From Ophioderma brevispina (Eukaryota > Echinodermata > Ophiuroidea > Amphilepidida > Ophiodermatidae): DNA of 64,000 nucleotides. The first letter of the stretch is position 1. Each line of letters begins with the position of its first letter. A model generated the notes under the pieces. That model was given only the letters and a program-made list of their open reading frames with translations, did no database searches and was not told the DNA's origin. The position numbers were made by a program, and so were the translations under genes. The DNA lies in assembly GCA_023653785.1 (NCBI GenBank), contig JAMKCH010002838.1, forward strand, positions 142,312 through 206,311. The letters run 5' to 3'. Shown here in pieces: positions 36,333-48,000 of this stretch.

Positions 36333-37165
36333 TGTGGTGTCGTCTGTCAGTCTGTGTGTGTGTCAACTTTTGGAATACACTTTTGGTTAAAACGTCTAGG
36401 CTTTTTAAGTGCAGTGATGTCAAGTTCATACTTTGGTTGCATATACATTGAGACAAGGGCTTAGGGGGTAACATATGAGAGGTCAAAGGTCATTCAGTGT
36501 CACTTAGGGTCATCTTGTGCATTATATATATTTCTAGTTAAAATGTCTCTTCAATTTTAGTGACGTGATGGATCAAGTTCATACTTGATATGCTTTTACA
36601 TTGCGGCAAGGGGTCTTGTGTGGGTCACAGATAGGGTCAAGGTTCATTCAGGGGTCACTTAGGGTCATTAAGCTTTTGCATGTGGTATACACCTTTTGGG
36701 TTCAATTCTGTTGGCATTGTTAGTGTCAGCAATGGATTAAGTTCATACTGGTAGGCCTATACATGGAGGGCAAGGGGTTCTTATGTGGGTCATAGATAAG
36801 AGGTCAAAGTCATTCATGAGTCACTAGGGTCATATCTTGTGGCATGTGGTATACACTTTTGGTTAAATGTAGCATTTTAGTGCAGTGACGGATCATTCAC
36901 ATACTTGGTATGTTATACATTGAGGCAAGGGGTCTATGTTGGGTCACGATGAGGTCAAAGTTCCATTCAGGGGTCACTATGTCATTAATATCTTGTGCAT
37001 GTGTATACACTTTTTGGTTAAAATGTCTTTGGATTTTAGTGCAGTGCTGAGGAAGTTCACATTTGGTATGCTTATATAGTGAGAAAAGTATCTATGTAGG
37101 GTCAGAGGTCATATGAGGGTCAGATGTGAGGTCAAGGTCATTCAGGGGTCACTTTAGAAGTCGTG
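36333..37165 (+). repeat. ~160-bp satellite, five units, preceded by GTCT/GT microsatellite
   Basis: A short gtctgtcagtctgtgtgtgt run (36343-36362) is followed by units anchored by tcattcaggggtcacttagg at about 36490, 36647, 36807, 36963 and 37139. Each contains ttttggttaaaatgtct, gtgcagtgatgg, agttcatacttggtatgc and caaggggtctatgtgggtca. Microsatellite followed by ~160-bp core repeats is the arrangement of pearl/CvA or Helentron-like elements (inference). Confidence 0.85.
36480..36492 (+). promoter_or_regulatory. perfect DR1 nuclear-receptor element inside the satellite
   Basis: AGGTCAAAGGTCA, two consensus half-sites one base apart, the classical DR1 bound by RXR/HNF4/PPAR-type receptors. 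Other units keep degenerate versions (gaggtcaaagtcat, gaggtcaaagttcc, gaggtcaaggtcat). Function not shown. Confidence 0.45.
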
Positions 37166-37866
37166 ACCACATAAGCGGACTACCTATTTTGGTCAGCACT
37201 GTTCCTATTTTTTTAAAATATGCCAGTGTCTCTTAACAAAATAGATGTTGCTTAAGAGGAATAAGTCATATGAGAAACAATCAGGGATTCCATCAGTTGG
37301 GTGATTGCTGTTACCACTAAAATCATTATACTCTTCTTCAATGGATAATTGCTGTAACATATATTTCCCTTTCTGCTGATAACACTGGCTTGTCTTTTTA
37401 ATAACCTCTTGGTGATCTTTTGAACCCTATTTGTTGGTTTTACATCTATATTTGCTCTCATTAAACTTCATGTCTTTGTCAGCTTTGGCACTTGAAGTAT
37501 GGTTTTAATCCAAGTTCTATGAAAACAACACCCACCCCTGGTGGATATTTTCTTCTGGAACCATTCTTAAAGCTTACCCCCTCAAATCGGAGACGCTGTT
37601 CCTCCGAACTATTGTAACTGAGTTTAAATTTGTTTTAAGGTTTTTGTTGAAGTTTATGCCATACCTCATACTTATGACTAGGGAGGTTGGATAATTAACC
37701 ATGATCGTTAATGGATAATGCCTGTCATCGGTAATATCAATTAGTAGCATGTTCAGAGCATCGACCAAAATCCTTCCTTCTAAATCCTTCTAAAACCATT
37801 TCCAGCAACTTAAAATCTACTTAAGCAAAGAAACATATGAAGCATCATTGATTTATTCTGTGTCTA
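37166..37866. other. no recognised feature
   Basis: Minus-strand frames at 37252-37461 and 37574-37768 have no recognisable motif. No gene supported. Confidence 0.35.
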
Positions 37867-38495
37867 TTGGTGTTCTTCTCTATCCCATGCCCTCCTACTC
37901 TCCCCACCCCACTCTCCCCACCAAACCCCCTTTCCTACCTCACCCAACTTTCCAACCCCCCAAATTGCCAACCACTCTCTAGCTTTCCCAGCTGCCCTAC
38001 CCCTACTGTCCCACCCTATCCACCTGCCCCACCACCACTCTCCATTCCAATTCAATCTCTACTACAAACACCAAAACTAGCGACCCAACAACCCTACCTC
38101 AGATCCACATTCCTTAACTTCCCCACCAACCCCAACTTCCCTACCCTAGCTCCCGCACCCAACTCTCTGCCATCTGTCCCACCCCAACTCCTCCGACGTG
38201 ACTCTTTTTCTCAACACCACACCCTAACGGCCCCCATCCATACCCTATCTTTTCCATACTGTCCCCACCCCAATACTCCGCCTCAATCCCCACTCAACCC
38301 CATGCCAAATCCCCACCCAACTCATCTATATCAACTTCAACAACTCCCGACTCCAACCCTCCAACCCAACTCTAACTTCCCAAACCAACTCCTCACCCCT
38401 CTCCATCTCATCCACGCCTCCACCTCACCTTATCTCCCACCCACACCACGTCCTGCCAACCCCATCCCAACCCTAACTGTTCCCCACCCTTAATT
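37867..38495 (+). repeat. C-rich low-complexity minisatellite
   Basis: Some 630 bp of degenerate cccaaccccactctcc-type units, nearly free of G on the + strand. The 208-residue Pro/Thr/Ser-rich frame across it results from the lack of stop codons in C/T/A repeats and is not called as a gene. Confidence 0.85.
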
Positions 38496-38899
38496 GCCGT
38501 ACCCAAGAAATTATGTGGTTTTTTAAATTAGGTTGTCCCTACACATTTTAGGTCATATAAAATTTAGCTAATTAGTTGCATTAGCAATGCAGATATCTTA
38601 CACAAATTTATACAACACCCAAGTCATCATTGTTCACCACACACACTCACACTTTTTTGGGTATCGACGAAGGTTGCAGTTTGTTGATACAGTGGATTCA
38701 AATTTTTTGTTCATATCTAATGATAGTTTAAAGTTCATAAGTAGTTCCCTAGTTGTAAGTTGATTAAATACAACAGTCAGAGACCATGGTTCATCACATT
38801 AGACACACATATCAATTAGGCATTTACCTTGGGATAACATAAGCAGCACACTATTATGGGGCCCAAAATAAACTAAATTTACCTGTTTGCCTGTAAAAA
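38496..38899. other. no recognised feature
   Basis: AT-rich spacer between the minisatellite and the inverted repeat cluster. Confidence 0.4.
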
Positions 38900-40930
38900 A
38901 ATAACAATTTGAAATTAACCTTAATTTGGTATCACATGATATCCTTGTTTTTCCTTTCATGTGATGCCACATTTGAAGATATACCAATGGCATTACCAAC
39001 TGCTTTGGTAAAAAATTGTTTTTTCTTCTTATGTTCCCCAAAATGGGCAAAAAAGCCCTTTTTATCTCCAAATCCAAAGCACTTTTCAAACTACTCCTCA
39101 AATTGGTAGATTTTAATTTTTTAATATAAACTATTTCACAAGAAAGATACATTTACATAGGCATAATAACTTTAAAACGTGTCTATTGTTACTGTGTATT
39201 TTCGTGATATGCTCACTCTGTGGGGACCTTTTGGGAAATACCATTTAACTCCCTAAAGAGCATTGTATTAAAGCAATAACAGCACATTTTTTGAAGAGCG
39301 CCCGGCTCCCCAAATTTTCAAAATTTTGATATTTTTGCACATTTAGTGTTTGTATTTCTAAGAAACTACACCTGCGAACGAGAATTCAAAAATGCGTATT
39401 TATCAATCAAAAACAAGCTGTTTTGCATAGAATTTGGATCCTTGATTGTACTTAACGTCAGAGCTGGAAATGCTCAGTGTATGTCCGCCCATGATGAATA
39501 GTGCCACCACCTCAAGAAAATACGCTCGAACTTACTTGCCTAAAACCAATAAAACACTATGGAATGAGCGTAGACCCGTACATAACGCTATTTTCCCGGC
39601 TATTTCATTGGAAGGCCATTTCCATCAGCCGGTGAATTATTATCAGAGATCTCCGATATTAATTATTCTAATTACAAAATCCCATCCTTTGCGAAACAGA
39701 CATTTTCGAGCTTAACCATTCAACAGGTATATTATTACTAGCCAGTGTACCATGCAACCAGGTTAAAATCTCATTTTTTTGAAAAATTGGGGGCGCTCTT
39801 CAAAAAATGTGCTCTTATTGCTTAAATAGTAAATTTTTTAATCTTCAAATCCATTTTTTGTTCAAAAGGAACAAAAAAGAGCAAAAATGCCATTGGCCCT
39901 CTAAAATTGGTATCAATGCTAGATACTCTTATTCTTATATCAATTGGCACCTAATGCAACAGAATTGGATTGTAAATGATAGCTTCCTAATGCTGAAACC
40001 CTGACCTGAAAAAGGTGATTTTCTTAGATTTAAAGGTCAATGACCTTTGACCAGAATAATTCAACTTCAAAATTGGTCCGTGTATTCCCTATGAAATTTT
40101 CCATTTGCCACACTATTTGGGAACATATTTTGGGGAATTACCTTTGAACTCCTCAAAATTCATAGTATCATGATGAGTACAAACGTAATCGTCAAAATTT
40201 ACATTTCCCAAAAATTAGCAAAAAAGACAAAATGCCCTTTTTTGCCAAAATTGAAAATATTTTTGGCATAAATCCCATTGAAAGTGATTTCACATAATAT
40301 AAAATGTATCTCTTTAATTGACACTAATTCGACAAGAATGTGCATATCGTACATGAGGCCCTCCTATACTAACGCCTGACATGAAAAAGGCGGTTTTTCC
40401 TTCTTGCATTTTAAAGTTCGTTGACCTTTGCCACAGAAAAACTTTAGAATGTGCTTTTTTGTATTCCTATGAATTTTTGTTTATGCTAGTATGGACAATA
40501 TATGGGGGCAGTTTTTTGGGAAAATACCAGGTAACGCCCCAAAGAGCAATTATCATGATGAAGTAAAACGAAATCGTCCAATTCACATTTTTCCAAAAAT
40601 GCGCAAAAAAAATGACCAACAGGCCTTTTTTTGCTCCTAACAAAAAAAATGGCCCCAAAATTTGAATCCATTTTCAGTATCTCCTCAAAATTGGTTTCAC
40701 ATGATAGAAAAAATGTTTTCTCCTCTTTATCACATAGACCAATTTAACAAAATTCTGATTTTAGTCATAGTTTCAAGATGCTATAGTGTTTTTCATAAAT
40801 TTGACCTCAGATGACCGCTGGGATGACCTCTAATGAGACCCCTAGTTGAGCCTCACACAGGTTACATTTCCAGCACCATCATTTTCCCAGATGCAGCCAT
40901 GACAAGAGCTTTAACGTGATATATGTGAAA
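38900..40930 (-). repeat. inverted cluster of the ~380-bp repeat family
   Basis: Anchors ccctgacctgaaaaaggtga (about 39998) and gcctgacatgaaaaaggcgg (about 40372) are the reverse complement of those at 30.9-32 kb, about 375 bp apart. The right end (40640-40930) matches 14300-14620 inversely. A MITE (39268-39825) is nested in it. Minus-strand and plus-strand frames here are chance products. Confidence 0.8.
39268..39825. mobile_element. 558-bp MITE, TTAA-flanked family 3, nested
   Basis: Inverted termini agcaataacagcacattttt with tgaagagcgccc on the left, and gggcgctcttcaaaaaatgt with gctcttattgct on the right; TTAA at 39268-39271 and 39822-39825. It sits within a unit of the ~380-bp repeat, whose sequence resumes on the other side. 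No transposase. The small frame at 39446-39715 is unrecognised. Confidence 0.8.
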
Positions 40931-40933
40931 TTT

Positions 40934-42405
40934 TTGCAAATGGTTAATATGCCATTCATATTTTTTTATTAATTTGCAATTTAAAAATGATTGTTAGAAT
41001 TATAGATAAGTAAGAATTATTAACGCCATTGGACCATTGCGTTTAGTCTTGATTTACACGAGGTTCACTGGTCTCAACACGCGATTATCCCCGAGATAAC
41101 CCGGAATTATCCTCGCGAAACCTGTAATGTGCGAAGTGCTATCCATATGTTGGAAACGTAACAGTGAATTCGGGATGTGTGCAATGACAAAAACTGGATT
41201 AGTCTCCCCTTGTGTGTAAAACGGAGTTTGACATGACCTTATCCGTCATTTGATGTTATTTATACACATGAAGTTATGACAACATTACTGGGTGCACGTA
41301 ATATTATCGGAAACTTCATGGAAAATTGTATTGGTGATGGAAATCTTAAGTGGTATGTATAATTATTTTATGAACATGTAACCTAGTTCTGCTGAGCATG
41401 ACCCACCTTTTTTGTCTTTCATTCATCATTATTAACTTTGACATTATCGTATATCAGCTAACGTAAGGTTATGCCGCTGTACAGGGACTCTGATATCAAC
41501 AATAGTAAACACCTCTTAAAACCAATCCACCACATGTTTCTTCTTCAAAGAGTGTGACCTTTAAATTGCCATACCCCAAATGTATGATCCATGTGCGTTC
41601 ACTACATTGCCAACATACCTAAAATTCATTCATGTCAAAAATGTAATAATCCAAAGGGAAATGAAGTAAATTTATTTTCGATGTTTCACTTTTCGATGTC
41701 CAGTCTGGTACTAAGTGACGCAATGGCGCAAAAACAATTACAAGTCGGGTCTTGCCAGGGGCGGTTGTCCGGGCATTCGTCACCACCTCCCATTTGTGCG
41801 GGTGTTTGAATTTAACCTTCAAAACGCCTCGCGGGAACACTTACCATTCCTGTGTTTTTCAATCGATAATGTTGCATGTTGCCACAATGCCACTACTCCT
41901 CGTCGCTGTCATCTCGTGTCACTTTTTTTCACCCAAAAGTGCTTAGTGGAGATTCGTAATGTTTGTTGACGCAACAAACGAACGTGTGTCGACCTTTGAC
42001 CCGCCAAACTCCGAAATTGGCAACCACTCACTCATGATAGTTTTATGGAGTCATATGCTGCGTTGAAAGTCATCCAATTAGTACATTTTTGCACCGTTTG
42101 GGATGAAAAAACATGGTGTGGATGTCTTGTTCTGTAGAATTGTAAGATGCTCAGAGTCCCTGTTGTGAGGTAAGTTGGGATTTTGACGATGTCAGATGAC
42201 ATTTAAGTTGCGTTTGCTTTGTTGTGGATACCAGGTCCCTGTACCGTGCATAACCTTAACGTTAGCTTATATACGATATGTCCAAATGTTAAAAGATGAT
42301 GAAAGACAAAAAGTTTATGCTCAGCAGAACTACATGTTAACCATGGCATTGTGGCATAATACGAATGGAAATAACTAATTTTTGAAAGGTTTTTAGAGCA
42401 CATAA
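40934..42405 (+). repeat. 1.47-kb direct duplication, copy 1
   Basis: Starts tgcaaatggttaatatgcca and ends ggtttttagagcacataa. The same sequence, with many small indels, occupies 44227-45687. Inside, 41380-41510 and 42225-42350 are reverse complements (gttctgctgagcat, atatcagctaacgt, ctgtacagggac), leaving a ~715-bp loop. TG...CA-like ends and the spacing would allow an LTR pair, but the 1.8 kb between shows no primer site, purine tract or gag/pol, so I regard it as a repeated element or segmental duplication. Confidence 0.8.
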
Positions 42406-43585
42406 GTTGGTCCATTATTCCCATTCAGAAATACCGGCTCCGTAAAGGTACTTGATGGACCACCAAGTAGGAACCCATGGATTCGATCCATGTACCTACG
42501 CCCACCCAACAGAGCATACCGTGATCGAGGTCTGATCTTAGTTCCAATGATTGTAACCTCAGGTCTGAAGTTATTTTTATCACTGGACATTATCGTACTC
42601 TGACCTGAGGTTACAACAAGATGCTCATAGTTTCGAATCCGTTTAACAGTGTGGTGTGAAAAAGTGGTTCTCACAACTCAAAATTACCGCTTGTGACGTA
42701 CTTACGATGCTCTGATCTAAAAATCAGCTACAGACGTGTTCTTGAGTATGCTAGTTTTCCTTTTGCACATTGGATGTCAAAATCTGGCGTGTTCGTGGTT
42801 CATTAATTGAACATTTTTGTTGTTATTCCATGTATCTGATGTGAATAAATCTCACCATGCTTATTTTACGCATGCGCTTTGCACCATGACTTATCGATGT
42901 ATTGCATTAAAACTATGGATCGATTATTCATGACAGATAGGTATCGTAGTCTCTATTCCAATATTGGTTACAACAAGACGCTATTCAACATTAGCGCCCG
43001 ATAGAGGTCGGTCTCATCAAGCATGTCAAGAGACTAGTTTTTGTTGATAAGCCAAAGCACATGTTAACCACTGACTTTTACATCTTGACCCCTGACCCCA
43101 TGCGATACCAGATTTGGCAATTAGACTGAAAACGTAAGATTGCATACCTGCTGAAAATCACAAAATTTTGATCATTTTAGTGTGAGTCAGTGAAAAATAC
43201 AGGTCCCACAGTATTGTAGAGTATGTCAAGATAAAAGTGAGTCAACAGTCGGGTAATTCGGACGATTTTGGAGTGATTTGGGTGAGTTTATAAATTGGAA
43301 ACCTTAAAGGTTGTTAAAAATGACAGATCTTGGCATGACTTCGGGTTTGTTAAAGTTAACAACAGAAGTGAATGTACAAAGCAACCCGAAGTCATGCTCA
43401 GCAGGACATGGTCTGATCTGGCACAGTGTAAATACTTTGCATCAATGGTACGCCTTCGCCGTGCACAATATAAAATGCATGCCACATGATCGTTGACTCT
43501 CAGCAAATTCACTCACTTGAAAAGAGACGGGGATTTGTAAACCGGTAATATGTGAAAGTAGGGGGATTTCAGTACTGGATTAGGA
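42406..43585. other. no recognised gene; small hairpin
   Basis: Holds a palindrome gtaacctcaggtc ... gacctgaggttac (42560-42616), which contains inverted AGGTCA-type sites. The open frames at 43288-43512 on both strands overlap and lack motifs. Confidence 0.4.
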
Positions 43586-43673
43586 GAACCAGAGGTCAAC
43601 ATTATTCTTTTATCATCTGAGGTCAGTAGATAATAAAAAATAAGTGTTAAAAGATAATGTTGACCTCTGGTTC
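43586..43673. repeat. hairpin with gaaccagaggtcaac arms
   Basis: gaaccagaggtcaacattat is answered by ataatgttgacctctggttc at the right end, with an AT-rich loop of about 45 bp. The arms hold inverted AGGTCA half-sites. Confidence 0.75.
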
Positions 43674-43689
43674 TGGTTACCAGAACTAG

Positions 43690-43830
43690 GTATTGGATGT
43701 CTTTTGAAAAAGGGTGTTATTTGGTATTGAAGTGTGAAAAAGGGGGTTCATTCAGTACTAACATTAGTAACAAAATTTTGTTTGAAAGTGGGATCAGTGT
43801 ACTGGGAAGCTACACAGATCGAATCTGTGT
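43690..43830 (+). repeat. left part of a split dispersed repeat
   Basis: gtcttttgaaaaaggg, ggtattgaagtgtgaaaaag and ggttcattcagtac match 47783-47860. The continuation of that family is found only at 45775-45935, so about 1.9 kb has been inserted. Confidence 0.65.
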
Positions 43831-43841
43831 CAGTGTGATAT

Positions 43842-45755
43842 AACCCACTGACACAGACGAACGGTAATTGCATTGCATTAGCGTGTTACACACAAAATTA
43901 CATACCTGATTTTACCTGGTTGATGGACTTGTTTCCCTTCTTCAAAATAGTGTCCTTATTACAAAATCACATAGACACATTAACTTCCAAAACGTCAAAA
44001 AGATTTCAAAAATATAAAGCTTGTATGAAAACTGGATCGTTTCACTCAACAAAGCTACTCAATATTTGTTGTTTATAACACGCTTTATAACACAATGACC
44101 CGAGGGGTCATTTTCAAACATTCCATTCCCTGCTATTGTGATATTATTGCGGGTCTGTAAGACTTTTAAAAACTTCATCATTGGTGAAATATGGAACGTG
44201 TGGTTACCATCAAAAATGCCGTGAACTTGCAAATGGTTAAATATGCCATTTTCTAATTTATTAATTTCAATTAAAATGATTGGTTATAAAATATATAAGT
44301 ACGAATTATTAACGCCATTGGCCCATTGCTTTATAGTCTGATTTACACGAGGTTCACTGGTCTCTCCCGGCGAGCATCCCGAGATACCCTGGAATTATCC
44401 TTGCCAAACCTGTAATTGTGCGAAGTGCTATCCATATTTGGAAACGGAACATGGTTAATTTCGTGATATGTGCAATGACGAAAACTGGATTAGTCTCCCG
44501 TGTGTAAAACAGAGTTTGACATGACCTTATACGTCATTTGATGTTATTTACACATGACTTTTGGACAACATTCCGGGTTGCTGTAATATTATTGGAAACT
44601 TCATGGAAAATTTATGGTGATTGAAATCTTAAGTGGTAGTAAATTAGTTTTATGAACATGTTAACCTAGTTCTGCTGAGCATCACCTTTTTGTCCTTTCA
44701 TTCAATCTTTTAACCATGTGACATTATCGTATATCAGCTAACGTAAAGGTTATGGCCGCTGTACAGGGACCTGATATCAACAATACGTAAACAACAAACA
44801 CCATCTTAAAACCAATCCACCACATTTTTTTCTTCACAGATTGTGACCTTGAAATTGCCATAACCCCAATATGATCCATGTTGTGTGTTCTGTACATATC
44901 AACATACCTTAAAATTCATTCAGGTCAAAAATGTAATAATCCAAGGTGAAAATGAAGTAAATTTATTCGGATGTTCAATTCTGGATTCCAGTATGTTTAC
45001 TTAGTTGACGCATGCGCAAAAAAAATTAACAAGTCGGGTCCTTGCCAAGGGGCGTTTTTTCCTGGCGTTTGTCACCCAATTTGTAGCGGGTGTTTGAATT
45101 CAACCTTCAAACGCCTCGCGGGAACCTACAGGCCTCTGCTTTTCATCGATAATGTGGCATTTGCCACCATGCCCACTACTCCTCCGTCGCGTCATCTCGT
45201 GTCACTTTTTTTTTTCACCCAAAAGTGCTTAGTGGAGAATCGTAATGTTGTTGATGAACAACGAACGTGTTGTCCGACCTTTGACGCCGCCAATCTCGAA
45301 ACTGGCAACCACTTTCACTCATGATAGTGTGTATATGGAGTAAATAATTCTGCTTTGAAAATTCATCCCATTAGTACATTTTTTCACCGTTTGGATGAAA
45401 ACATGGTGTGGATTCTGTTCTGTAAATTGTAAGATGCCTACAGAGTCCTGTTTGAGGTAAGTGTGAAAAATCTTGACGATGACTTTAAATTTGGCGTTTG
45501 CTTGTTGTGGATACCAGTTCCCTGTACCGTGCATAACCTTAACGTTAGCTTATATACGATATGTCCAAATGTTAAAAGATGAATGAAAGACAAAAAGTTT
45601 ATGCTCAGCAGAACTACATGTTAACCATGGCATTGTGGCATAATACGAATGAATAACTAATTTTGAAAAGGTTTTTAGAGCACATAAATTTTGTAATAGG
45701 AAAAGTAAACACGCTGGAACGCAATTGAGTTACCTATCGTCTGTGTTGTGGGTTT
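43842..45755. mobile_element. ~1.9-kb element with ~50-bp terminal inverted repeats
   Basis: Left end aacccactgacacagacgaa with ggtaattgcattg and agcgtgtt; right end, inverted, aaacccacaacacagacgat with aggtaactcaattgcgtt and agcgtgttt. It splits the repeat seen intact at 47.8-48.0 kb. Related ~19-bp sequences (gatcagtgtactgggaagc and gatctgtgtactgggaggc) flank it at 43792 and 45775. Most of its interior (44227-45687) is the 1.47-kb duplication, which suggests a smaller (~450-bp) element that received a second insertion. No transposase. Confidence 0.55.
44227..45687 (+). repeat. 1.47-kb direct duplication, copy 2
   Basis: Second copy of 40934-42405, same orientation, including the internal inverted repeat near its 3' half. 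Frames at 44971-45324 and 45319-45534 are not preserved in copy 1, so they are not genes. Confidence 0.8.
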
Positions 45756-45774
45756 ACCCCTCTACCCAGATTCC

Positions 45775-45935
45775 GATCTGTGTACTGGGAGGCCCTATTT
45801 GGTAATTATGTGGATAAATGTCACTGGTCCTGTCAGTGTCATGTTTTAACAAAAATTTAAGCAAAAATTTAAGTTGAAAAGCATAACAAATTGGGACCCA
45901 AAAGGTTGTCATTGGGGTTTCATGTATTCAGGCTT
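45775..45935 (+). repeat. right part of a split dispersed repeat
   Basis: tactgggaggcc, aattatgtggat, ggtcctgtca, aaaatttaagcaaaa and gttgtcattggggt match 47870-47990 in order. Confidence 0.65.
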
Positions 45936-46105
45936 TTTAGGCTTATTTCCAGAACATTAATGCATAATTGTGCTACCCTCATGTCATGATTATCATGCCT
46001 GGTTGGCCCAAGCCCTAGGCTTCGCTTCCAAGCCTGCTAAAACTTGTTCTGCATGATTGCCCAACTTCAAGAAACAGTGAATAATACTGCAGGTATAATA
46101 CTCAC

Positions 46106-46168
46106 CTGCTTTGGTTTTTCCTTTTCCATGTCTATGGTCCAGCAAACTGTTGACCAAGAGGTTACAAC
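46106..46168 (-). other. candidate 63-nt internal exon (weak)
   Basis: On the minus strand a pyrimidine-rich acceptor (cacccctcctctttccgcag) ends at 46169 and a consensus donor (caaagcag|gtgagtatt) begins at 46105. The 63 nt between them (21 codons) are open in two frames: VVTSWSTVCWTIDMEKEKPK in one, CNLLVNSLLDHRHGKGKTKA in another. No neighbouring exon or known domain supports it, so it is a splice-site pair worth testing rather than a gene call. Confidence 0.2.
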
Positions 46169-46199
46169 CTGCGGAAAGAGGAGGGGTGACAACCATCGA

Positions 46200-46869
46200 C
46201 CGGCCTATGATGTCGTCACACTTTGTTGTTGTTCATGTCCACTTCCATGTGCTGGCATGCATAAACTGCCTCCACTTCGCGTCGGTTGGTCCGCCGCATG
46301 GCGAAGGCACATCGTCAATAGAGTTCTGTGTTCGGAAATGATTTCCTTATTTTCAATACATATGCCATATTGGGTTCGTCGTCAAAATTCTGCGATCTGT
46401 CACTTGCGTGCGATGGGTCCCAGTTTCTTCAGTCATACTGCAGTTTGACTTGGTGAGGTTGAGTGGTTGTGTGTGCTTGGATTGGAACAGAATTCCGAAG
46501 AGTGTGTGATGTGTGTAGCCTGGCCCCTTACGAAGTCTGTTTTAGCCTCTCGAACGTATTCATTCAAATTTCTGTATAGCTCTGACAAATCGTCAACATG
46601 TCAAGAATCAAGCAAATTCATATAAAATATGCAGTGTAAAATGAAATACACAGGCAACGGCTACCAACTGGTTATCGACCACAAAACGACCTTGAACATT
46701 GACCACATCATCTAGCCCCGCTCGCCCAGCTAGCAAGAGTCTCGGCACTACATTGATTAATTGAATCGATTTCAATCAACGAACACTGATAAAATTTCCT
46801 TTAAAAGGGAGATGCGCACTCACTTGAAGTTGAAAAGTGACGAGATTGCTAATCACGGTGTGAAAGTAA
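46200..46869. other. no recognised gene
   Basis: More balanced composition than its surroundings and no dispersed-repeat match that I can see. Frames at 46044-46448 (+) lack motifs. Confidence 0.35.
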
Positions 46870-46995
46870 TCATAGTCCGCAGGGGGTATCATAGGTCCGG
46901 GCTCCATAGACGACAACGGAATAAAGCGTGAAATTAATGTTGCGGGACGAGTTCAACTGAATCGATTGTCCTATTGTTAACCATTCAGTGTTCCG
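46870..46995 (+). repeat. dispersed repeat (copy 2)
   Basis: Partner of 23765-23945: gggctccata, gcgtgaaa, taatgttgcg and caactgaatcgattg occur in the same order. Confidence 0.6.
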
Positions 46996-47782
46996 GGACT
47001 GTGAGCCCGGAGGGGACTATAGCTCCTGCCACCCTGTAAATAAAGTCCGCGGTCACAAAATGGCATTTTCCACATAAAAATAGCGAAAATCCAATTTGGC
47101 GCTAAAAAACATGTATATCGGATTTTCATGTGGTTTTCGCTCTAAATGATGGCAAATGGCTATAGTCTTACATAAATATAGCGTTTAGAGCTACGGTGAA
47201 AAATATTTTCAAAACTGTACTAAATTTTCCTTGGGTGGGCAAACCACCCCCTACACTTCGACCTTGAAGGCATACCCTAACCACATGGTGAGGTGCTTAC
47301 CTTCACATTTTTTTTTCGCGAAAAATGACCGGAAAGGATGAGAACAAAGATTACCTGGAATCTTTTTACGAAAAGCCTTTGGCTTTTAGCGCACCGGAGA
47401 AAGTTCAATCAGGGGGTGGCCCTTGGTAAGCCGAGGTTAAACGTTTCAGAATATTGCAAACAAAAAAGTTTAAGAAATTGTTTCATGTTATTAAAACTTA
47501 TCACTGACCCATTTCCTTTTATGCACATTGGTTCTTTACACAACTGGGTCCTGATGAATAGCATAATTGCATATCCAACATATCATGGACACATTGTACC
47601 GGGATTGAACATAGGAGGGGGGAACCTGAATATTTGTTGAAGTTATAGAGGGGAACCTGAAATTCATATGGAAAATGAATGGGGGAATCTGAAAAAAAAA
47701 TCAGGTAAAAATATGTGAAAATCGCCCACTCCCCCTGCCGTAAATAACAATCGCTCCCTAAAAGCAGGAGGCTATCGAAACT
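46996..47782. other. no recognised gene
   Basis: Nothing supportable. The + frame at 47338-47640 has no known motif. Confidence 0.35.
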
Positions 47783-48000
47783 GGTGTCTTTTGAAAAATG
47801 GGGTCATTGGGTATTGAAGTGTGAAAAGAGGGGGGGGGTTCATTCAGTACTTGTTAAAAAAATGTTTTGTTTGATCATCCTGGGAAGCCAAATAAGGAAA
47901 ATTATGTGGATCAATGGCCACGGATCCTGTCATGCTAAAAATTTAAGCAAAAGTTGGACCCAAAGAGATGTGTCATTGGGGTATACTGACTATGCCGAAA
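47783..48000 (+). repeat. intact copy of the repeat split at 43.8/45.8 kb
   Basis: Runs from ggtgtcttttgaaaaatggg through ggttcattcagtac, gggaagcc and aattatgtggatcaatg to aaagttggacccaaagag, joining the two parts found at 43690-43830 and 45775-45935. Confidence 0.65.

Noticed and set aside
37867..38493. 208-residue Pro/Thr/Ser-rich protein
   Set aside because: C-rich low-complexity repeat with almost no G on the strand; stops are improbable by composition.
40934..45687. LTR retrotransposon with 1.47-kb LTRs
   Set aside because: The 1.8 kb between the copies has no gag/pol, no clear primer-binding site after copy 1 and no purine tract before copy 2.
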